Source: Notospermus geniculatus
Taxonomy: Eukaryota > Nemertea > Pilidiophora > Heteronemertea > Lineidae
NCBI GenBank assembly: GCA_002633025.1
Contig: NMRB01001091.1
Location: 97,411-161,410, forward strand
DNA length: 64,000 bases
Reading direction: 5' to 3'
Of this stretch, positions 24,011 through 34,012 are shown piece by piece. The notes beneath the pieces were generated by a model. It did no database searches. It was not told where the DNA came from and saw only the letters and a program-made list of their open reading frames with translations. The first letter of the stretch is position 1. Each line of letters opens with the position of its first letter. The position numbers and the translations under genes were made by a program.

Positions 24011-25548
24011 AGAATCAGACGCCGCCATCTTGAATCTATATTAACAGTACACACATCGGGAATTTATTGCATACTAAGAGCATATTTGCGCAGTTTCTGT
24101 GGCTTTACTGCCTTCGAATAGCATTTAGAACACTGTCAGCTGCAAATCTAGGCTTATATATCTATGGATGGAATCCGCTAAAATACGAAATTTGTAATTT
24201 TGAAATTGTGAATTTCCTGGGCTGTGAGATTTAGTGTCATATTTGACTGCCACGGCTAATTCCATTTACACAACCGATTCCAATATCAATGAGTTGGTAG
24301 TAGTGGTTATTTCGGGTTTTTTTTTCTTCTAAAATTGTAAATATGACCTGCTGACTACACTAAACTGGTCAGTGATAGGGCCTACACTGGTAGTCCGTAA
24401 ATTTCATCTTTTCTTAATCCTCAAGGTAAAGTCAAGTCTCACATATACACTACAGGATGTTAGAAAGATTATACCTCCAGTCANACAAATCAAAAACCTT
24501 CACACATCAACCGTTATTCAGTTATAACGATATTTCCTATTGTAAATTCATGAACATGCACAATTTCATAAATGACGGTGATTTCTATTATCTTTCCTGC
24601 ATTGATAAATTCCAGCGGCTAGTCACGATCTATCATAAGGTAGACAAGAGAACAAACACTGACACCATCAAACAGCGAACCAGAATCATTTGGCCATTGG
24701 ATACTGATGACATCATGATATGTTCACTAGGACATCCTAATGTTGATTTTACCCTCTTCCTCTCGAAGCTTGGCCCTGTCGCTCAAGGGTTTAAGATCAC
24801 TAGAGGGTGTAGCACCAACAATAGTATAAGCATCGTGTGGAAAAGCCACTTTGAATCTCTGCATGTAGTATTCCATGGTGAACACAGGATGTCTTACAAA
24901 GATATTCTCATGGATGGATCTGGTGGCATACTTCATTTGTTGTCATCAAGAAAGCGATATAGGGGGAAGAAAATTTTGACTTTCAACCAAAAAAATGTCA
25001 TGGAATTGACTGTAAAACAACTGAACTACTATTCAGCAGCAAAGAGTACACGAACTGGTCAGCCAATCAGGGTGTCTGAATAGAGAATCAAACGCCGCCA
25101 TCTTGAATCTATTATTTTACTCACATCGGGACTTTATTGCCTATAACAGCATATTTGCACAACTGCTGTAGCTTTACTGCCTTCGAATACATTTAGAACA
25201 TGATCAACTGCAAATCTAAGCTTTAATCTAGGGGGATGGAATCCGCTAAAATACAAATTTTGTAATTTTGAAATTGTGGATCTCGTGGGCCGCGAGATTT
25301 AGTGTCATATTTAACTGCCACGACTAATTCCATTTACACAACCGATTCCAATATCACTGATTTTGTAGTCGTGGTTATTTCGGTTTTTTTTCTCTAAAAT
25401 TGCAAATATGACCTGCTGACTACACTAAACTGGTCAGTGATAGGGCCTACACTGGTAGTCCGTAAATTTCATCTTTTCTTAATCCTCAAGGTAAAGTCAA
25501 GTCTCACGTATACACTACAGGATATTAGAAAGATTATACCCCCAGTCA
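23412..25548. repeat. 1.07-kb duplication around single N at 24484
   Basis: Bases 23412-24483 and 24485-25548 are tandem copies, in which the first copy ends and the second begins exactly at the N. The coding part is nearly identical; the flank past the stop is visibly more diverged and has small indels. Confidence 0.9.
24485..25083 (+). pseudogene. Duplicate 3' part of exon X
   Basis: Almost identical to 23412-24010 in coding sequence, with only a few substitutions near the stop (for example IKVFE versus IRVSE at the end). It begins directly after the single N at 24484 and has no 5' part. It most likely represents a second haplotype or unmerged contig end rather than a real partial gene. 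Confidence 0.7.
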
Positions 25549-26477
25549 AGTTAAACACAAGAGAAAGTTGGTTTTATGATGCAGACACAGGCTTTCTTAT
25601 TGTATTTCTGACGAAACTGCTGAGTCAAGTCATAACAGTCAACGTGTACGACTACGGAAGCCGAGAAGGAGTGTACAGAATAAAGTACGTGTCATCATTC
25701 CTCGAACCAGTTTATATTAGATGTTTCAAAACGAATATGTATATGAAATTTCTAATTGCTGCAAATGCTAGTGTGTTTGATCAGCAAGAGTATGTCCTAT
25801 ATGATGTTACCTCTGGAACTTTCACTGGTAGAATTCCAATTCCTAAGTCGAATCCGTGTTGCAAGGCGGCAGCACCAGTTTGCCCTCTGATCACGGAGAG
25901 TTCAGCCATGATATGTTGTCATCCACGACAACGTGGGCCATCGTTTTGTAAATTCTATACATACCACACCCACACCTCAAAGAATATTACCATCTATGAT
26001 CTAAATTCTGGAATCACAATCGGTGTCGGAGAATCGGAATATATAATTACGCCGAATTCAGAAGTTGTGACAGTTGGTTATGTGCAGAATGTATTTCATG
26101 TTATAAACTATGCTATTTTGAATAATTCATTGACGCTGGTACGCTTTGAAACGGTCCATCTGCCAACTCGTGGTGTCAAAATAGGCTGGAGAATGATAAG
26201 AGCGGTAAAGGTGATTTTGGTAATCAGCTACACATCTGGATATCCAGCGATCACTGCTTATAAGATCACATGCCACACATTCAATACCATTGATCGATAT
26301 AGATCAGCTTTTCTTCAAGAAATCACCATTAATTTGAAATATACAATTTCGTTCGATCAAAGCAGCTACTTAAGGTTTGACAAAAAATGGTCGTTCCTTT
26401 TCCTGGAGAGGTCTGCTGGGAGAAGTCACGGGGTTCAGCATGAAATCAGGTCCATCAAAATATTTAATGCGGTGTAA
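25491..26477 (+). CDS. Unrecognised protein exon Y, paralogue of X
   Basis: Open frame of about 330 residues ending TAA-free until TAG/TAA at 26475-26477. A possible acceptor (CCTCAAG) precedes 25491, so it is likely a terminal exon and not a complete gene. It contains GTFTGRIPIP, a CCKAAAPVC cysteine cluster and a C-terminal RSIKIF motif similar to the end of X. No membrane segment or catalytic motif is recognised. X and Y probably come from a tandem gene duplication. The upstream flank (to about 25548) is also present at 24330-24483. Confidence 0.55.
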   Translation, partial: VKSSLTYTLQDIRKIIPPVKLNTRESWFYDADTGFLIVFLTKLLSQVITVNVYDYGSREGVYRIKYVSSFLEPVYIRCFKTNMYMKFLIAANASVFDQQEYVLYDVTSGTFTGRIPIPKSNPCCKAAAPVCPLITESSAMICCHPRQRGPSFCKFYTYHTHTSKNITIYDLNSGITIGVGESEYIITPNSEVVTVGYVQNVFHVINYAILNNSLTLVRFETVHLPTRGVKIGWRMIRAVKVILVISYTSGYPAITAYKITCHTFNTIDRYRSAFLQEITINLKYTISFDQSSYLRFDKKWSFLFLERSAGRSHGVQHEIRSIKIFNAV

Positions 26478-26760
26478 GAGTCATGATTGTGTGCACACCC
26501 CAAGTGACAAGCCACGTCATAGTGACGTCATTGACAGTGATTTGATTGAAATAGGCGTCTGTTGGGATGATTGGACGATACGAGGGATCTTCACTATAGC
26601 GTCATTACAGGATATTTGGATCTTGGCCCCCTCCCTCTCAAATTTCTTGAAATGAAACAAAATGAAAGAAATCCAATAAATGAATACAACCCCCATTTCT
26701 CTTGGCGCAAATCTCAAAATTGACAAAAATACTAAACCATTTTTTTAGAAAACAAACCTC

Positions 26761-26766
26761 TTTATT
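26761..26766 (-). other. Poly(A) signal AATAAA for the ENPP6-like gene
   Basis: Plus-strand TTTATT lies about 55 bases past the stop codon in the gene's direction. This is a canonical hexamer at a plausible distance. Confidence 0.55.
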
Positions 26767-26819
26767 TGAAGACTAACAACCCAATGAAAACACCAACATG
26801 CTTTTACAATCTCGCCGGT

Positions 26820-29800
26820 CTAAAGCAGCAGGAAAAATAAGCAAACTAAAATGAAAGCCATGAGAGCATGAAAGTGGTCCCCGTGTGGACCTCCGTGATA
26901 ATAACTTCTTAGGTATGGTAAAACACGAGTCCAGGATCCATTATTTGGGGCCGCTGGAATTTTTAACACGTGGCACATCATCTGGTAAAGATCAACTATG
27001 TCTATAGGTGGTAGATCGATCTGGTTCGCTTTAAAATCTGAAAGATGCGAAAATTCATTCTGAAAATTATCTTATTCTTAGAGTTTAGTGCTGCAGCAGA
27101 GCGGAACTTTCATTTCCTATACTCCCGCGAATTCAATGACCTCTCGGATAAAAAACGACCCTTTGATGAGTTGAAATGCTGGAAGTGGCTGTCTCGCCTT
27201 AGGACGCCGACTCCAATATCCTCAACCTCCACCTCCCGATGCAAGCGCCGTGCTAGGCATGAGCTGGGCGTTTTAGTACAAAGGCCTGTTGGCAGAAAAC
27301 ACCTAGGCCTATAGGTTGGCGCCTAGAGTCTTGCAGGTTATAGAGAAGGCCCATGCAAGAAATTTCGATTACATCATAAAGACATCAAGCACCTAAAGCA
27401 ACCACTTGGCTTCCAACATTCTGAGAAAAACGTGATACCCTAAAAAAAAATCAATGAAACTTCCTCCAATTGTTTTATATGATAGCTACGGGGCTTCTCC
27501 ATGATGTGTGAAAATTCCATACGATTCCATTCAGTAGTTCTTGTGATATGGAACATTTAGCAGCCAGTGCCCTTGTGCACAATGTGTCTCTCGGGTATCT
27601 GCTATACATTTAGATAGACTACTGTACATATGTACAGGGATGTAACCAACAGGTTTATCCAGCCCTGGCACCTTTATGAATTGGTCATTCTTCACAAATT
27701 TGGGCTCAGGGCTAGTGGATTGTTATATGCTACGGCCACCAACCCAAATTTGATTAGAAATATTATTTTAACATGGAAATTTGGGTGATAAGAGCCATCT
27801 GGTGAGAAAAAGTGGAACTCATCGGACAAGCAACAGCGTGTGCCCAAGTGGTTGCTTTAGGGGTTTGATGTCTTTATGATTACATGTATTGACAAAGAAG
27901 CCCTGGACGTTTTCTAGAAGTCCAGTGAAAGCTTTAACGTTAAAGTTAAAGTTTGAGTTTATAGTCTGATATGAACAACGGTAGAGGCGTCATCCGACTT
28001 AACACTTTTTAAAACCCCAGTCTAGCCTGAAACCTTTCAGTAGAACTCAGATGAGCTGCTCATTCAGCGTTACAATCCGAGCATTTCCGACCGGTACCCA
28101 TTTATACACCTGGGTGGAGAGAGGCCAGCGAGGCAAAGAGACTTGCCCAAAGTCTCACGCCCAGTGGGATTCGAACCCGGGATCCTCTGACCGCTAGTCG
28201 GAGGCCCGTACCACTACACCATCGTGGCTCCACGGCTCCAAGCTTTGAATTTGAGAACGATGTATTACTCACCTGGTCCAGTTGCTAGAAAAATGCCTCT
28301 CATATCCTTCTCGTATTTGCCATAAGCGTGTCCACCCTGAAGTGGTCCCGTGTCGTCGAAAACTCTGAATTTAGTGCGCTAAAAAGAGTGCATCCATTAG
28401 TATTCACTCCATGTTAGTTATTTTGAAGCAAAAGACAACCAGAGCCGTTGTAGTTACCATAGGAACGGATGGGACGAACTTTCTCCACCCCATTGGTTTG
28501 GAGATATTCAAGGAAAACTGCTGTCCATTTATTTTTGGCCGTGAGTGTACATGTACATTATCAACTTACTGTCATGTACCATCCTAAGTCATCTGTTACT
28601 AGTAGTGGTCTGACCCTCTTATTGTTTTTGTAATACCAGTCTTGAGGGATGTCGTCTCGCCTGTAGACATGCATGTGGGGGTTCTTCCCTCTCAACATTT
28701 GATACACCTGCATATAGTGAAAACAAACGCTCTGATTTTTTAAAACTGGATGTCTCTGGTGAACGGCTTATTTCCAGGTCGACTGCGAATGGATTACGCC
28801 CGTCGGGATGACACAGAAGTTGAATAGGTTCAACTCTTGCGATTCGTGATCGTTTTGATCGGCGACCGATCCCGATCGTCGTAACTGAGACGCAACTGCA
28901 GTCATGTCACACCATATCGGCGACTGATGTGTTCCACGCGGTCGTGCCTCAGACGCAAAGTGATCCGGAAAAGTCAGTCTGCGCCTGTTCTGTGCCATCG
29001 CAAGGTCGACCTGACATAGCCATTACGGCGGGGTGACGGCGTCAGAAGTATAAAAAATCCACCTTTACGACCAGCTTTGGGACACTGAATGACGAAAGAC
29101 GTTTTTACCTGCTCTTCTCGGCCTTTGTGTGGAGTTATGGCATACATAGGGTACTCAATGGTCGACTCTGTTATATACTTGTCCAAAAGTTTGTCCCAGT
29201 TTTCTTTCGATATGTAGTTTGTCATATTGATGATTTTGTTTTGATCCATTTGTGTTTGGCCGTGATCGGACATGATCATGACATTAACCTTATCCGTCAT
29301 GTTATGCTCTTTTATTTGATCCAATAAGTAGTTCACATGTTTGTCAAGTTTTATTATTGTCTCATTAAGAACCTTTGAGAACGGTCCGTACCGGTGGCCG
29401 TAGTGATCTGGATCTTCGATATAAATTCCTGTAAGTATGCAACGTGCCAAATCTAAATTCTAGAATATTGCTACACTCAATAATTCAGTGGTATCGGCCT
29501 CCGCTCGAAGCTGTCACCTTCAACCACTGAAACACATGGTGCCAAAGTCCGTTTCTGAACACTAGATGTCACTACCAGTTGTTGACGAAAGCGCTCGATC
29601 AACCAGCCAATGAGCGATCGGCCAATAAGCAAATGTTTCATGTTTTCCCCTAGTTGCGACAAATACTGGTCGCTAATTGGTTGATGACAGTTTGCGCCAT
29701 CTAGCGTTCAGAAACATGATTAGGCCCCATCTGTGCCAGTGGTTGAGAGCGTATAACTACTATTAAGCTCGAGGCCACTGGGGACGAGAGTAGAATACTG

Positions 29801-31747
29801 CATGATTAATACCGGTAACTGTACCCCTCACTCAATGAACCAATCATGTACACGTACTGTACGTACATCACTCAGTATCGACTGTCCACAACCATTTCAA
29901 GCTTGCTACATACACGGTAACTTAGCAACCTTCTCTTATGAAGGAACTGCCCCTTTAAAGGGCCTCTAGAGGCAGCTTTTTAGTGCTTATTGATATGATT
30001 ACTAACAGAGAATTGATGGCATGAGGATCCAACTTGGGCATCATTTATTTTTTTGAAGGAAGATTTCATCAATGTTAAAATCTGATCCACAATTCATGAG
30101 TTCATGGTTACTAGCGCCACCTGTTGTATAGTCGCAGTACTGTTAGTAGCCCAATAGCAAGCTGCCTCTAGAGTCCCTTTAAACTCTTAAAGCGGCTGTC
30201 TCGCCCTAACAACTCCGAGTCCAACAAGGATGCCAAGTTTTTATTCATGGATGGCGCAGAGAAGTTTCAAATCACATGTATCTCGACCCCCTATATTTCT
30301 GGTTTTATAGGGGTCCGATGGGTCGGTGGAGCCTACGGGATGTAAACGTAATGGTCGTCGGCTAAATGCGCCGTAGCGGAAACTCACTATTTTTTCAAAC
30401 ACTCACCGATTATATCACCATCGTCTTCTTTCAGATTTTTGATTCCCCGATCTATCATATTATGGAAGTTGGTCCCAACTGAATATTTTCCGTCGCCATA
30501 CGGAGCACAGAAATTTGGATGCAAGCCTCTTATTTCGACATCACAGCCAAGCCAGTAATACATGTACGACTTTTTCCCCTGAAAAATGGGAATTGTACAA
30601 CGACTTTATTGTTTACATTCAATGTTTGTAAACATGGATGTATACGTTATGTTATTTTGGACTTTTGGGAGATGCCAACCCACCAAATTGAATACTTTCG
30701 GTATCAAAAGAATTTCTAGAGGGGCATGCCACCAACAAATTATTCATAAGACAAAGAAAGACTGGACACAAACAAACAAAATGTAAATAAACAATGATTT
30801 TCGTGGCCCGCGAAAATACCCGTGGTACATTATCTTTAATAACTCATCTCCATAAAAAAACAAGTTTAGTTGCTGTCAGCAGACCAGCGCATCACGGATT
30901 TTCTCAAATTTACTTTTAAAATCAAGTTCGCTTACATATTTCCTGCCTGTCACCCAAATCGGTTCTCCACCATTCCACCACTTCGGGTCACTATCATTTT
31001 GGCCATAACCCATCTTGAAGGTATCATTGGTTGCAGGATCATAGATATAGTTTCCTATCATACCGTGGCTTTCGACGTGAAGACCTGCACATATAAATGG
31101 AAAATGCAACATGTATTTTTTTTTCAGTTTAATGAGTATGCCAATGTGTCAATTCATTTCATAGTTCATTCGTAATTTATAAATAAATTTATAATAATTT
31201 ATAAATAGTTTATAAAAAAATTCTAATTCTGTGGCCCCATGCATGAATAGGATAACCCACAAATTTATATCTTGGGAGATAATTACATATAAGAGAGAGT
31301 ACAATGTGGTAGGCCCTAGGGCCAATTTTATCAATTTCACCAAATGTGGGTTATCGTGTGCGCGAGAATATTTGACGTTTTGAAGTAGAATTTGAACAAA
31401 GCATGATGCCAACATCCGGCATGTCCGGTGCTCAAGGTAGAGAGTATTAGGTACTCACCGGTTGTAATGCTGTAATGGTTTGGGTATGATTCCGTCGGGA
31501 AATCAGGAACCATATACTTTGCTTTAACCCCTTGTTTCATAAACCGTTCGAATCCTCTCAATCCATTGATTTTAAAATAGTCCCAGCGAAATGCATCCAG
31601 CAGCACCAAAATCAGCTTATTTCCTTTCGGTGTGTTTTTCCCCGCCGACTTCGTCACTGTACGAATCGGAAGGGTGTAACAGGTAGAAAGGGTTAATGCC
31701 AGCAATGCAACGTTACGTAGATATGATGAAATGCATTTCGACGCCAT
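26820..31747 (-). CDS. ENPP6: ENPP6-like glycerophosphocholine choline phosphodiesterase, complete
   Basis: Ectonucleotide pyrophosphatase/phosphodiesterase family; vertebrate ENPP6 is a GPI-anchored enzyme that releases phosphocholine from lyso- and glycerophosphocholine. Seven exons on the minus strand: 31459-31747, 30936-31084, 30407-30578, 29109-29428, 28570-28707, 28273-28378, 26820-27037, all with AG/GT borders and matching phases, giving exactly 463 residues. A hydrophobic N-terminal signal lies at about 10-25. The two-zinc site is complete: D51 (LLDAFRWD), nucleophile T85 (DFPTESYPN), D211 and H215 (DPDHYGH), D258 and H259 (SDHG), H373 (GGHAYG). Other family blocks are WWNGGEPIWVT, MYYWLGCDVEI and PNNGSWTRVLPYL. 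The last 16 residues are hydrophobic and end the protein, as for a GPI-anchor signal. Introns carry a SINE and foldback elements. ENPP6 fits better than ENPP2/4/5 by these blocks. Confidence 0.92.
27370..27884. repeat. Foldback element in ENPP6-like intron
   Basis: Outer arms of about 40 bases (27370-27409 and 27845-27884) share ATCATAAAGACATCAA and CTAAAGCAACCACTTGG. The loop of about 430 bases has no coding capacity. Confidence 0.8.
27938..28232 (-). mobile_element. tRNA-derived SINE, family 1 (minus copy)
   Basis: Read on the minus strand it has a tRNA-like head with A box TGGTGTAGTGG and B box GGTTCGAATCC. A conserved body follows (GGGCAAGTCTCTTTGCCTC, GTATAAATGGGTACCGGTC, GAGCAGCTCATCTGAG) and then a CAAACTTTAACTTTAACG tail. 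It matches 48391-48680 along its whole length. Confidence 0.92.
29953..30180. repeat. Foldback element in ENPP6-like intron
   Basis: Inverted ends CTTTAAAGGGCCTCTAGAGG and CCTCTAGAGTCCCTTTAA bound about 230 bases. Confidence 0.7.
30697..30842 (-). repeat. Dispersed repeat, TTTTCGCGGGCCACG family
   Basis: Read on the minus strand it carries TTTTCGCGGGCCACGAAAAT, then ATTGTTTATTTACATTTTG, then GGTGGCATGCCCCTC. Related copies lie at about 36860-36990, 37205-37290, 37465-37515 and 58008-58120. Confidence 0.8.
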
Positions 31748-32616
31748 TTTGATGGTGTGGCCGTCAACCAGTGACGTAATCCCCGACTGACACTTGATTG
31801 ATAAGGAGCACCATGTAGCCGACCGGCGTCACCGAACCGCGCCAACTCACTGTGGAATGATGACGATGACTAGTATATCCTAAAACATGTGTGTAGTAGC
31901 ATCTACAACGCTGCCCACATTCGTTATCAGCACACCAGCCTGCACAGTAGAACCTATGCAGTATTCCACACATCTACATGTACCTTAAATGTTCCAGTTA
32001 GCAAATCGAATATATAATGTAATGCAGGTTAATTGTCCATGTGTACGAAGCAACGTCTGCATAGAATAAAACTTATGTAGCATCGCAGACGACATATGGC
32101 ACAATCTGATCAATATTCTAAGAATAATCATGGAATGTCATCAGGTTTCCCGCACAATAGCCATGAACAGCGGGCTGTATTATCTGACCCCGAAAATATG
32201 ACATGGTTTGTGATCAATCTCGCCAGCAGGTATTCAACTCGATCCGTTCAAAAAATAAATTTAGCTTGCTTGTGTATCAGAGAAAATAGCAAAGAAACTC
32301 ATTATAACGCGAGAATGACTGAGGAATGACAGCGCCCGCTTTGTGGTTTGGCGGACACTCACAGAAAGAGAGACATTGGGTGATTTCAAACTTAACACCG
32401 ATTTTACAGTAAAACAGGTGTGACAGGAATTAGCGTCCTAGGAATGCAGATCCTCCAAACAATATAGCCCCCCGCTATTAAGGGTATATCCGAATGGTCA
32501 TGGTCTCTATTCCAGGGGGACTTGGATTCCTTTCACACCTGTATTAAATCCAACTTTGAAATCACCCACTGTAACGTCGCAACGTATCCCGTCAATATTT
32601 TGTGTGGGGGGGGGGG

Positions 32617-32662
32617 NNNNNNNNNNNNNNNNNNNNNNNNNNNNNNNNNNNNNNNNNNNNNN
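32617..32662. other. Assembly gap (46 N)
   Basis: Run of N directly after a poly-G tract, which probably caused the break. Confidence 0.99.
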
Positions 32663-33711
32663 CATGTGGCAGAGGATGGCATTTTGCTGGGCGTCTGCAT
32701 AGGGGAATATGTTTGGAGAGGGCCAACTCCTTGGGCAATAATCTAGGCCTATGGGAAGCAGATGGCAGCAGTTTTAGGCCTATGTGCTGAAGTTCCTGTT
32801 TTTTTAATCACCCTGCATGGTTGAAGAAAATATTAGTGGCCATTGTAAATCATTGGAAGTTTCTTCATGCATTTTTTTCACTAAGGAGTAAGAAAATATA
32901 ATGACACCCACCTAAGGACCACCCCCATGTCATTCTCAACATTCCCTGTGAAAATGGTGCCATTTCGATCAGAAACCACGGAGGAGTTAGCGGTCGAACT
33001 TAAAGTGCCACCGTCGAGTATAGATTACATTGTACATGTACACCGGTGGTACAGAAGTGCATGGATGTGGGTTTGAATAACTGACTTTATTGATTTATTG
33101 CCAGCAATAAAATACATGTACTGGTTTTAGCGACAGATGTTAGTGCGGCTCACAGATTAAAAACCACAAAATTCATTATTGTCCTTTTATTTTCTTTCTC
33201 TGCCAAATCAAATGTACCGATATATTACAAATTCAAATTCAAATTACAAGATGATGAGTAACGTTACGAGAGAATGTAGACTTATGAAAATAACATAACA
33301 TGTGATTTTGTCTGAGCAGCAAAGGAACTGTTGGAATTCGCGTCTGAACATAAATATATACGATGTCCGAAGTGCGATTAAAAAACGCGTGTTCCATTTA
33401 CCTGCCTGCGATATAGGTTGCGATATTCTAGCAGAAAACAAAAGAAAGCCCTGGCTGCTGTACCACGTGACCTCTGTATCACATCCGTTTTTCATCTCGA
33501 TCGCTACAAGGAGCGAACACGGCTTTACATATTTTGCCCAAAATATTGAACAAAAAAAAATTCATACGTGTATCTTCATGCGTAGCCTATTTACATGTAG
33601 GCCTACTGTGCTTCTATTTCATAGTCTGCTATCATTTCAGTTTTGTCCATCGTACACATTTTTCCGAAAATAATGGTCGCCTCAGACCCTATTGTCTTTG
33701 TACTGTAAAAG

Positions 33712-33975
33712 GAGCACGGTATTGGCACTTTTTCTCGACAGCCGGCGCCACCGCGCCATTCTCCAACCCCATCTGGTGCTCACCAGTCTATCTGGCCTGA
33801 CGGCCTAAAGACGGAGTCGATAGCCTTGTTTGGACAAGATGTCCAACCCAAAGACAAACACGTTGTCGGCGAATTGACCCGATTTACTACGTACATTTTG
33901 TAATGCATTTTTGTAGTTCATGTTGCTGCCGCTAGGTGGCTTCCTCTACGTCGGCAGTCAAATAACGCATCCAGG
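33712..33975. repeat. Diverged relative of the TTAA MITE
   Basis: Shares AAAGGAGCACGGTATTGGCA, GACAGCCGGCGCCACCGCG, TTGTCGGCGAATTGACCCG and GTCAAATAACGCAT with 35913-36119. It has extra internal sequence and lacks the right terminal repeat. Confidence 0.8.
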
Positions 33976-34012
33976 GGCAAGGTTCGCCTGCCTCAGCGCT
34001 AGTTTATTCATG

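Larger units (their letters stand above)
31748..34012. other. Non-coding stretch between two minus-strand genes
   Basis: No supported exon. It contains a foldback at 32377-32568 (ends TGGGTGATTTCAAA and TTTGAAATCACCCA, with inner CACACCTGT), a G-rich run followed by an N gap, and a repeat (33712-33975) related to the MITE at 35913-36119. The ENPP6-like promoter must lie in its first part. Confidence 0.6.
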
